Shown here piece by piece: positions 57,901-64,000 of a stretch of 64,000 nt of DNA (position 1 is the stretch's first letter; each line of letters opens with the position of its first letter). Made by a program: the position numbers and the translations under genes. The notes below the pieces were generated by a model. The model did not search any database. It had not been told where the DNA came from and saw nothing but the letters and a program-made list of their open reading frames with translations. The stretch is from a virus: IMG/VR virus record IMGVR_UViG_3300049846_000430, positions 1 through 64,000 of that record. One strand, given 5' to 3'.

Positions 57901-60900
57901 TTATTCAAACTATTACAACAGATGATAACGGGGAAACTGTTCTTAAAGATGAGACTATTGACATGTTCTATGATGAAGTGAAAAGAGAATATGAAAGAAT
58001 AAGAAGAGAAGGTAAAGAAGAAACTAGAACAAAAGATCTTCTTGAAGGATACAATGCTAAAGATGGAGTGAGGGTTGATAAGAATGCTGATTCTAAAGAT
58101 GATCAATCTAGAGCATATAAGTTTACTAAGACTGGTACACTTCTAAAAGAATTTGAAGGAACTGCGGGTGATAAATCTAAGATCAAAGATCCAACAATGC
58201 CTGAAGAAACTGCTCAAAGATTAGTAGAGGGTACTCAAAGTATTATTGTAAGAAGAGCAAAAGCTGCTAGTACCATTGGTCTTACAAGAAAAGGAGCTTC
58301 AGGTTCAGCTACTGTTACAACTAAAGATAAAAAAGGCAATGATGTAAATACCGGGTTTACTATTATAAACCGTGGCCAGGTGATAGTTACTGAAAAGAAC
58401 TTCAAAAAAATCTTAGATTCTCTTGGAGATGCTGTTTCTGTAGATAAAACAGATACCCATAAGTATAAGTTTGAATATAAAAATAAAGTTGGTTATGTAG
58501 AAACTCCTGACTTAGCAAGCTTCTTGAATGGGTATGAGCCATTCTATGTATATGACATGTACAAGGAAGGAACTGAAATACCCAAGAATGTTCTTAAGGA
58601 TATTGAAAAATCTGACTCACAACCAATTGATTATAAATCAAGACTTGAAGCATATGCTAGAAATTCTGATGTAGAAGATTTGTCTTTTGAAGAGGCTATA
58701 GTTAAAATGAATACTACTGTAGCTGATTTCAAACAATTCTTAAATACTAGATTGATGGATGAATTCAAAGAATTCAGTAAGACACTTGATGAAATTAAAG
58801 CAAAAAAAGGATTAAGTAAGTTTGTAACATTTGGTTTAACCAATGAAGATGGCAGAACAAATTCTGAAACTGCAAGGGCCGCTGCTCAGTTGAATCTTAC
58901 AACTGATGTTGAATACAATCTTATGCAGATATTCTTCAATGATTGGTTGAATACTAAAGCTTTAAATCAAATTCTTCTTGGTGATTCAGCAATGAGTTTG
59001 AAAGATGCTGTTGATGAGATTAAAAGAGCTAAGATGCAGAATGCCGCTGGTAAAAGTGCAGCTGCAACTATCATAGCTCCGGAGTATGGTATCAATCACA
59101 TCTTCCAACAGATGAGTTTGTTTACATTTACTGACACTGAGTTTGAAAAAATCTACAGTGGTGCCAATGCAAAAGGTGAAAGAGGTGATGCTCAGATGTA
59201 TCTTACACCTAAAGGACTTAGATATATTCTCTTTGGTCTTGGCAACTTAAATGAAGCTCAAGTAAAACTTCTTGATAAAATTGAAAGAGGTGATAAGATA
59301 ACAGCTGATGAATTCTTTGGTACAGTTGGAGAAGATGGTTTTAAAGATCAAGGTGCTGTATTTAACTCACTCAAGCTTGTATATGGTGATGGTAAAACAT
59401 ATCTGAAGATGTCTGCGGTAATTCTTACCAAAGAACTTACATCCAGAAAAGTGAATGGTCAGTGGGTAGCAAAAGAAACCAGAAAAGAACTTCATAATAT
59501 GCGTGTGAAGTTAGAGCAGTTTGAAGAAGAAAATCAGACTGTAACAATTGCTGGTGGAAGATCTGCTGTAAAAATGTTAAAGCAGAATGTACTTAGAGAT
59601 ACGGATATGTTCTCTGAAGGATTGCTATCTAAAGACAATGCAACTATTCTAGATACAAACTTTATGAGATTACAGCTGGTCAATCCTTCCAACAAAATTG
59701 TAATTACAGATCCAACTCAGATGAAAACTTTGATTACATCTGAACAAAGTGATAATGTTGAAGTACTTCTTCCTGGATCTGATAAAGTAACCACACTTGG
59801 TGCTATTCGTGAGAAATATAATGAAGCTATATCAAATAGATCTAAACTCAAGTTCATTAACAGAAGAAACTTGATATTTAACTTTGATATTGATGTTGCA
59901 ATGGATGAATTGCATAAGAGTGTTAAATCTGGTCAGATTACTGCTAACTTGTTCAGCTTTCTACAATATGCAACAGAGAGTTTAAAAGCATCACAGTCTT
60001 CATCTAACATTCTTGAATTCTTTAATCCAGAGAACCAAGACAGATATAATCTCAATAATCCTCTTACCATTACAAAGTTTGAACAGTTGTTTCTCAGATA
60101 CTTTAATAATGGTGTATTTAGTGAAAAGATTCCTGGTCATTCAGTTGCTTTGATGTCTGATGTTGGAGTTAAGATTTATAGAAGAGTCTTCTCTGTAGAA
60201 ACACTTGAGGATGGTACCATTGTTCCAGATAGGTTTGAAGTAATTAGGGAAAAGGTTTGGGAAGCCATGCCGGATAAACCTCCAGTTGTTTTTGATGTAA
60301 CTGATAATCCAACTCTGCAGGGTCTTGAAGAAGCTATTAAAGCTAGTGGTAAAAAAGGTGTTGTTATCATTGATAATCTAAGACATAATCTCAAAGAGTA
60401 CAATGAGAAAGGTAAATATACAAAAACAAGATATTCTGAAGCATTAATACCAGCTCACTTCAAAGATGTAATGACACATGTTGAGGATTCTGTTGATGAT
60501 CCTAAGAGTGCTGAAGAAATTACACAAGAATGGAAAGCATGGATTAATGAAGAAAGATGGTCACCAAAAGCAAAAGCTTACATTATCAGACAAAACATTG
60601 AAGACTTTGACCGTAATAGATCAAAGAAAGAATTTGCTAAAGCATTTGGTTATACTTATGAAGAGAATGAAAAAGGTAATGTTAAGTTTACTGCTAGAGA
60701 AAAGAGTAAGTATATGAATGAGATTCCGGATGCTGTAGCTAAAATGTTTGGTATCCGTATTCCTTCACAGGATAAACACTCTGCTGTAAATATTAAAGTA
60801 GTTGACTTCTTACCAGTATTCTATGGATCAACCGGTATATTCCCTCCACAACTCATTGAGATATCTGGAGCTGACTTTGACATTGATAAACTCTATATAC

Positions 60901-63900
60901 ACATCAAACAGTGGTTTATGGAGAATGGAGATTTTGTTGAGTACGGTACTGCAAAAAATGACAAAGATGGATATCAGCAATACATTAACTATGTAAACCA
61001 GGAAGTTTATAAAGGTGGTTCCGCATTTGCCGAGGCATTTGAGAAGTATATGAGTGATCAAGGTGTAACTGAAAGAAATCAATTAAGTATTGAGGATATC
61101 CTTGATGCAAGAGATGCTGGCTTTAATGCTGATGCAGTAGATGCTCTTATGATGCTTGGTCTTCCTGTAACACTTAAACAGTACAAAGCTTATAAGAAAA
61201 AGAATCAATCAGAGCCATATGAAGCTCCTTATAACAACCAAGTTTTAGATTATAAGTTTGCTCTACTTGGTAATGAGCATGTAACAAATACTCCTGGACG
61301 TAATGTTCCAATATCATATGAACCTGCTGATCTAGAACCTTTAAAAGAGGTTTGGGATTTTATTAAGGATGAACTTCCTGAACTTGCTGAATTGGTAAAA
61401 GAAGAAGGGGTTGATATTGATAATCTCTTTGGTAAACTTAAAGCTTGGACCAATAACAAAGAAGGTGCAAACTCAATTGGTGCTGTGGTACTTCCAAACA
61501 TTTACTTGAGTTTGATGAAAGAGTATGATATTTCAATTAGACGTGAGAAAGTAGGTAAGCTTGGTGAGACAATTCCTCAGATTACTCTTAATGGTTACAC
61601 ATTCAGACACTTTGGTAAAGATCCAGAAGATCCTCAAATAACTGGTAACTATGAAATTGTTGATGGTAAAGAAAATAAAAATGGTGCAAGAAGACAGTAT
61701 GTAATATCTGCTTTGATTACAGCAATGACAGATAACGCCAAAGAAAGACTTGCTGCTAAACTTGGTCTGAACAAAGACGCACTTGCTGTTGTTGCAAACC
61801 TTACTGCTTTGGGTGTTCCAATTAAAACTTCCATTCTTTTGATTAACAATCCAATCATTAAGGAAGAATATTTTAATGCTGTAAACAAAGAAGATCCTTA
61901 TGATCCAGGTATTAAATCTCTTATCAGAAGAAGACTTAAAAACTTAGATGAGGTATTTGGCCCAGATATTCCTTTGGTTCCTGTTACAGATGATCTTTTA
62001 AAAGAATCTATTATTAATGCTAGAGTTTTTAATGACTTTAGTCAATCAAAATCATTTAATGTTAATATACTTAAAGAGCTGAAAAAGGAAAATCTTTACA
62101 CACTTACTGATGCATCAATTGATAAATCAATACTTACTCAGTTCTATAATGCTCATAAACTTAAAACCTTTACCGGCAACATTGGAAATATTGTAAACTT
62201 AGTTTCTGATATTGGATCTTCTTTTGAAGATATTATAGGCAGAGAAGAGTCAATTAGAAAACTTGGTCTTGAGTTAAATGATGAAGATTTTGAAAATCTT
62301 GTTGATGATGATGATGCACCTGTACCTATAGATGTAAGAAAGTTGTTTAAGGGAGATACTTGGCAGGCTACTTATTACAAAATGTATAAGGAACTGACAG
62401 AGCAATTGCTTCCTACAGTATTCTTAAGTCAGACCAAAGCCTTTAAAAATATTTATGAAAAACTTAAGGCTGCTTTCTTGGGCGGTGATGATAGTAATTT
62501 CTTCATGACTCCAGAAAGACTTAATAAAATGAGTAAGGACTTCTTGTCTTATCTGACTATTAAGTCATATATGCAGGAACTTGGCAGATCAAATGGTATC
62601 AGAAAACAATCATTGGCTTCTCTTACTAATGAGCTTATATACCCACAAGCAAACTCAGATATTAACATCAACAAGATCATAAGTAATCTTAAAGCTAAGT
62701 ATGAAGCTGAGGGTAGAACTAATTATTTCTTGCAGGCTTTTGCTTACAATGACCCGGCTAGTAGTCCTAAAAACAATACAGGTCTTGATACAGTTATTGC
62801 ATCTACGTTTGCTAAACTTAGTGAAGCTCAGAAAATTAAAGTGCAAGATGGGTTTATTGATCTGTATGGTCCGGCTGAAACAAGGCTGGATGCATTGCAC
62901 ATCCTTCACTACATAATGGTAAAAGATGGTCTTCAGTTTGCTTATGGTACACTCCTAGATGCTATTACACCTTTTATACTTGACAAATACTTAAGTACAA
63001 TTAACAATACGCATAAGGCTTTTGAAACTGGTGTTGACACCAAAGCTTTTGAAACTGTATTTGGCATGGACTATGAAGATTTGATAAATGATTTCATCAT
63101 GAACTATATGGAATCAAACAAAAACAATTACCTGCTGAAGACAATAAAAAGTGTAGTTAATAAAAAGAACATACCAGTTTATAATCCTATTGTTAGTGAT
63201 GCTCAAATAACAGGTACTCTTACTTTAGGAGAAGTTGTATCTAACCCACAAAACTTTTATGTCTTTGGAGAAAACCAAAATGAAGAAGGTTATGTTGATC
63301 AGTTAGCTGTTAGGGGTCAGAGTAATACTTTTGGTCTTATTTTTAAAAAGGGTTTTGCTAGAAATAAAGAAAACTATTTTAAAGATAAAGAACTGGATGA
63401 ATTTGTTAAAATTTTTAGTGCTGGTATAGCATTTCTTAAAACTGTTGAAAAACCAATTCTATTTCCGGCAAGAATTATTGGTGCAAATGACAGAGAGTAT
63501 ATGCAGAAAAATACTCCTGAAATTTACAAGCATATCAAAAATACACTGATAGACAACTTTGATTACGATATTGATGGAGTTGAAAAAGTTGCAGGCACTG
63601 TTAGCAAAGCTGAGGCAGCAAAATCTCCTATAAGAATTGACAAGAGTGGTGCCGCAGAGAAATTATATATAGATTTGTATAATGGTATCTACCAAATTAA
63701 TATAGATGCTGAAGGTACCAAAATTCAAAGAAATGCTGTAGCAGGTCCTAAACAAAAAGAAATGAGAGAGGCAAATCAAAAGTATATACAAGATGCTGGT
63801 TTCAAAACAAGAACATTCATTAAAAAGGAAGGGGATAAAAAAGAATTTACCACAGAAATAATTTTACCTCCATACTTTAGAATTGAACATAAGAATCAGC

Positions 63901-64000
63901 TTGATGAAAGAACTTATGATTTTTATAAATTGGTTAAAGTCTATACATCAACAGGAATTGATACACAAAACTTGATATCAAAAGATCCAAACCGATTGCA
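48945..64000 (+). CDS. Giant virion RNA polymerase polyprotein with metallopeptidase (partial, runs off the window)
   Basis: One frame is open from this ATG to the window edge: at least 5018 codons. Early parts include a hydrophobic stretch (about 245-275) and an acidic linker (about 1068-1085). Residues about 2190-2310 contain a zincin: RYHEAFHAVF gives His2221, Glu2222 and His2225, with the late ligand in EFIEEYLAD (Glu2287/2288). The RNA polymerase active site follows at ISGADFDIDKLYIH: Asp3977, 3979 and 3981 bind catalytic Mg2+, preceded by FGIRIPSQ and FLPVFYG as in beta-prime subunits. The virion RNA polymerase of crAss-like phage phi14:2 has the same DFDID and about 2180 residues, so this protein is far longer. 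A basic GGRSAVKM (Lys3543) might be the other barrel's lysine. Transcription of early genes after injection is inferred. Confidence 0.85.
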   Translation, partial: MELNNNMIPVAPDNMPSADQQLNGNPYVIDAAPGTDPSENFNFQPVSDFFESPTNSDLVIGVDEDYLNMLRPLSTSVNKYINPPNGNLRNPYPTYASDTYNPYSQQRGLNLSTREGRLAALKNPGATAEIFTPGGPAQPEIADPVYSSIRDTNFDRYYAHPKFEELGWQPYANNEEYYNANSSTWDDSVRMWGQFSGLFGTGFVSGYRSIADLFDGDDYLSTADLDSATEFSDAMRIGMSSREGFMAGINNFALNSAYTFGIIGSIAAEELALALMASTGVGAIPAAARTGANVTRAGRAIVNFFDVGKALNATRQMLKGLNQADRARDFYNTMRSGGKFVGDFFLPETMAAIRSMNTTQNGVQNLSNLSKAARGFGGFYRDLRGINLAMSESKLEAGMVYNDKFADISANLNEKNGGTGLTPTDVAKAHDVAAKSSFATLWWNAPLIYLSNKIVLGTALGGMNKTLGRVFDEKLTGFGKRLIRTKPLTDASGKISRDVFEDAGEGMFGGLLPSMKRIKGYTVGGSLKAAGHGAARYFAANLTEGAQELAQEAIAVGTKDYYTQLFEDPAAAGYDVFKTALSSAISSQMNAQGFETFMSGFMMGGVVQGPQKLLFQGLPNAMQYTFNREAYDKYKTAKNDYIQNLVKTHNEAWNTMADDPTAMFDPTKLNFLVQKQVASEMKQSAYVDDVFGFIDAKDFGKFNQMYTIFSNGTANQFKDQLQGFQSLTDEELNQAFPGFKADIKSGKFRERIDTTLNQIDETEKAYNDAQNKFQNPFDSRKFKKGTKEFIDEALKERAFEHAKYLYMFTQDGFKRAVERAESIYSEMASEPVISKIAANDLSVLMDIDSINNELAVLLKEASIEATTPEEEKIAADKTERMMHLTEIKKVLTDPGNLNSNGILDRRKINKLYKPFQNYVNFLAKSKNDFVNKDAVVNALKKISDYNALKERAKVYDKAIEYLNNPERLTEMVNRTRAIFEDLFRNNKTMFEKNIKKHVKNLEANEFLNKLVKIGVYPNADQVVEFLKTGDVNVLKEFFSEDGVVDVMNDPKRFLQIAGLVRSYNEITGKEEVKEETEEEPEEEAAEPGAKQKSFEDTLDDLDIDTSSMPGVKPKPAKETVVETNDPSQSPYGKKILEEVYNKYRAEQLAIGNTYLPYNEWAKTEKTQTVIAALQALKVAWAKTVTKESLAKRGTDVSTPQLAEAAIKFVIKQDVGFSQWLQSKKDEPSVRKVLDEAGLTFDALAPVAPGKNEGKDSVVKDKKNTKWHKKGPGVNILKITSSDNEGNKTTYYQLVDNNGDGLSEAILKAAGVSINGTYSKAKAAEEAQKKILDAMPDTTPFQFDGVMVRFGATVTDNKGKEFIVLGTPSKVAKGGKLFLLPKEKQTLKGVKEREKASIKVSEGEFNGFYTVEDLKFSEPVDKNVSKLTVVDLLKSYPRNNRGEERAEAQKRFDIIMNAVTAEEFENDIEFVVRRNEGAGSETGPYRAGSKEPNPQIIKTTETYNIGIRIGNPALQQRLDAMLEEKGFVPSDSADGIIGFMPNNSYKLLDKNGKQISILSLDPENFDQYFGGRGTLQDIKTAYATQQLLVNAISELIGEASFAVVKPSELKDKVTFSFQSLYKQDALPISLDQLNDYYGTEDGKGYTVDGKNVIIYDNKRVRTEKGYSYSTTVVSNLKPGKRLSDLSDKIEDELKASGKWEKATDPVAGLGRYVIVIRQPNGELTLAQLKQNKIDKEEVYGFIKELVQRAQDTVDNNIENIDDLPRNALGVITNTKDARAKNLDYNYKWNEEFNNKFYLAEMPGIDVEMKVTAWGRIEISFYDKKNKESLTAAPLKIFPELFAKALADPQELLDKIQSLLDSDPTLKKQKISVQPQNFRASFPESRDAQVIIDNTKTQLDPRVRFDYKIIVTGDSSQVQALANISTPITPEDITAAQGPVSEDTLEHIAKKLNTPGSTLSKYEQEIYNINQSRIEKIRKDLAGKSSLDTSEDTYDGINQMSDDEFNSYADDEFMMLPLDIKNQIAAKILKTGVASLSARERQVMNSDAGSMINGLVSKLVSEAVNTPSEVAPVTEETFTQGNEIEQIKAEIASLKLQIDAREELLMKESSNPKESFTKINNDSELKALKKRRNDLNNKLIANKILPAAPLTPYDGETIQQFVDWATNNLPDFISIADINTLRGNLMGKGVRVGAFVLSLADIAGGINVQGTLYTGASSPFRYHEAFHAVFRMLLTDEQIKKYLALGKKELLAKYKAEGKSYQAEMEKFRNTAPMYREMTPERLEQEFIEEYLADKFEEFKKSPAKTQTAPEIKSLFQRIIEWIKSIFKRFTKNELNSLYENIDSGKYRTTAVQDNMFTNSLVKGITVEANKLIPIETYEDERGNIGYKYMDPAAADGLIANIAAMYISREDKAIAASKNGLINRGEILDETIIDFMVMYNPEAEHNSTLDRSLWAPLFEKFNALKDYTEFVKQGVIERLALLDVSAEEGAYDFEQFEQEAGLRNVSDYKRGVEQIGGFESISKELRRYIGSTTITNADEFGNTELTPGESLIVPVDFNEAYNGILKAVKNTTNPLDFFTKMYFFGQTNRQTEAVVRRLFQDIGVTDEQILNDDLPASVKNPLLFQRVLKGFESFRLDYIFIHTNPKDGKTYIYSAANRDDTSAQIDRWSAAYDIKFQNMVNNIKTWRETKRILARVEKYFNPAEAFETLSDRRLQIISRYLSRNLYELTGIKLSAGYIEFSIASGIINKTRYQNALLRANQKSEALNYDDIKQFAIQIEAAYNDAIKNRGYTSIFSDTAGVGMPARLRRMAFGNAPFDETIGNSVFKNPNGDLVYAHQAATYHLKAITDLNDVETLERLQESDPFLFNNILLNSPAFKALAAEDRLRVLRVAGSKKSALDKTDEGNYAETGGINVNDEATTYGDSSPRQFILNLINSYTYNYNHTTGKNDTIIAIDPITGEEKETAIAPSLIRVIEASNTGDMTGLPVIQTITTDDNGETVLKDETIDMFYDEVKREYERIRREGKEETRTKDLLEGYNAKDGVRVDKNADSKDDQSRAYKFTKTGTLLKEFEGTAGDKSKIKDPTMPEETAQRLVEGTQSIIVRRAKAASTIGLTRKGASGSATVTTKDKKGNDVNTGFTIINRGQVIVTEKNFKKILDSLGDAVSVDKTDTHKYKFEYKNKVGYVETPDLASFLNGYEPFYVYDMYKEGTEIPKNVLKDIEKSDSQPIDYKSRLEAYARNSDVEDLSFEEAIVKMNTTVADFKQFLNTRLMDEFKEFSKTLDEIKAKKGLSKFVTFGLTNEDGRTNSETARAAAQLNLTTDVEYNLMQIFFNDWLNTKALNQILLGDSAMSLKDAVDEIKRAKMQNAAGKSAAATIIAPEYGINHIFQQMSLFTFTDTEFEKIYSGANAKGERGDAQMYLTPKGLRYILFGLGNLNEAQVKLLDKIERGDKITADEFFGTVGEDGFKDQGAVFNSLKLVYGDGKTYLKMSAVILTKELTSRKVNGQWVAKETRKELHNMRVKLEQFEEENQTVTIAGGRSAVKMLKQNVLRDTDMFSEGLLSKDNATILDTNFMRLQLVNPSNKIVITDPTQMKTLITSEQSDNVEVLLPGSDKVTTLGAIREKYNEAISNRSKLKFINRRNLIFNFDIDVAMDELHKSVKSGQITANLFSFLQYATESLKASQSSSNILEFFNPENQDRYNLNNPLTITKFEQLFLRYFNNGVFSEKIPGHSVALMSDVGVKIYRRVFSVETLEDGTIVPDRFEVIREKVWEAMPDKPPVVFDVTDNPTLQGLEEAIKASGKKGVVIIDNLRHNLKEYNEKGKYTKTRYSEALIPAHFKDVMTHVEDSVDDPKSAEEITQEWKAWINEERWSPKAKAYIIRQNIEDFDRNRSKKEFAKAFGYTYEENEKGNVKFTAREKSKYMNEIPDAVAKMFGIRIPSQDKHSAVNIKVVDFLPVFYGSTGIFPPQLIEISGADFDIDKLYIHIKQWFMENGDFVEYGTAKNDKDGYQQYINYVNQEVYKGGSAFAEAFEKYMSDQGVTERNQLSIEDILDARDAGFNADAVDALMMLGLPVTLKQYKAYKKKNQSEPYEAPYNNQVLDYKFALLGNEHVTNTPGRNVPISYEPADLEPLKEVWDFIKDELPELAELVKEEGVDIDNLFGKLKAWTNNKEGANSIGAVVLPNIYLSLMKEYDISIRREKVGKLGETIPQITLNGYTFRHFGKDPEDPQITGNYEIVDGKENKNGARRQYVISALITAMTDNAKERLAAKLGLNKDALAVVANLTALGVPIKTSILLINNPIIKEEYFNAVNKEDPYDPGIKSLIRRRLKNLDEVFGPDIPLVPVTDDLLKESIINARVFNDFSQSKSFNVNILKELKKENLYTLTDASIDKSILTQFYNAHKLKTFTGNIGNIVNLVSDIGSSFEDIIGREESIRKLGLELNDEDFENLVDDDDAPVPIDVRKLFKGDTWQATYYKMYKELTEQLLPTVFLSQTKAFKNIYEKLKAAFLGGDDSNFFMTPERLNKMSKDFLSYLTIKSYMQELGRSNGIRKQSLASLTNELIYPQANSDININKIISNLKAKYEAEGRTNYFLQAFAYNDPASSPKNNTGLDTVIASTFAKLSEAQKIKVQDGFIDLYGPAETRLDALHILHYIMVKDGLQFAYGTLLDAITPFILDKYLSTINNTHKAFETGVDTKAFETVFGMDYEDLINDFIMNYMESNKNNYLLKTIKSVVNKKNIPVYNPIVSDAQITGTLTLGEVVSNPQNFYVFGENQNEEGYVDQLAVRGQSNTFGLIFKKGFARNKENYFKDKELDEFVKIFSAGIAFLKTVEKPILFPARIIGANDREYMQKNTPEIYKHIKNTLIDNFDYDIDGVEKVAGTVSKAEAAKSPIRIDKSGAAEKLYIDLYNGIYQINIDAEGTKIQRNAVAGPKQKEMREANQKYIQDAGFKTRTFIKKEGDKKEFTTEIILPPYFRIEHKNQLDERTYDFYKLVKVYTSTGIDTQNLISKDPNRL

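Noticed and set aside
59550-59580. GGRSAVKM (Lys3543) as a firm second catalytic barrel of the RNA polymerase
   Set aside because: The lysine and its distance from DFDID are plausible, but I cannot align it to a known barrel without a search; it is mentioned only as a candidate.
53467-62916. Several short plus-strand frames of 60-80 codons (for example 53467-53676, 60478-60717)
   Set aside because: They are out of frame inside the giant open frame from 48945, which shows consistent protein-like sequence and conserved motifs.

Overview
The window looks like the virion-gene half of a large tailed phage of Bacteroidota, in or close to the crAss-like phages (Crassvirales). The evidence is as follows. 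Every supported gene lies on the plus strand. The DNA is AT-rich. Starts are preceded by A/T-rich leaders rather than Shine-Dalgarno sequences. The order IHF/HU-like protein, PD-(D/E)XK nuclease, large terminase, portal, scaffold-like protein, major capsid protein, ring and muzzle tail proteins, then very large cargo proteins ending in a virion RNA polymerase is the crAss-like plan. Family names come from remembered motifs, not from searches. TAA, TGA and TAG all act as real stops, so I see no stop-codon reassignment.

Layout. Positions 1-322: the tail end of an upstream gene, then a non-coding leader with hairpins and a possible promoter. 323-3667: a chain of small overlapping genes (coiled-coil protein, winged-helix-like protein, IHF/HU-like protein, zinc-ribbon-like protein, PD-(D/E)XK nuclease, three unknowns, a GroES-like co-chaperonin). 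3667-11745: terminase, portal, scaffold-like protein, major capsid protein and a strong terminator. 11814-13550: two fibre-type proteins sharing an N-terminal module, with a 17-codon mini-ORF between them that starts like that module. 13556-17540: an unknown gene, a structured RNA candidate, two structural genes, a two-domain glycosyltransferase and a Dps-like protein with an intact ferroxidase-ligand spacing. 17608-24314: a second highly expressed structural protein and a cluster of cysteine-rich, partly fibronectin-like appendage proteins, divided by terminators and by copies of a TTTGTATATTA-like element. 24331-32606: ring/adaptor proteins and a 2050-residue muzzle-type protein carrying a von Willebrand factor A domain. 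32608-64000: six giant cargo-type proteins.

The cargo block is the most interesting part. It encodes, in order: a protein with a C-terminal R-S-E ADP-ribosyltransferase domain; a protein with an HExxH metallopeptidase and two peptidoglycan-binding-like repeats; two proteins sharing a dispersed YGG/LxKYQ motif with the first two; a protein of unknown role; and an open frame of at least 5018 codons with a second HExxH metallopeptidase and an RNA polymerase DFDID active site, running off the right edge. I infer a packaged host-takeover set delivered with the DNA: wall passage, processing, modification of host proteins and early transcription. The YGG/LxKYQ motif is a candidate packaging, ejection or processing signal that I do not know to be described.
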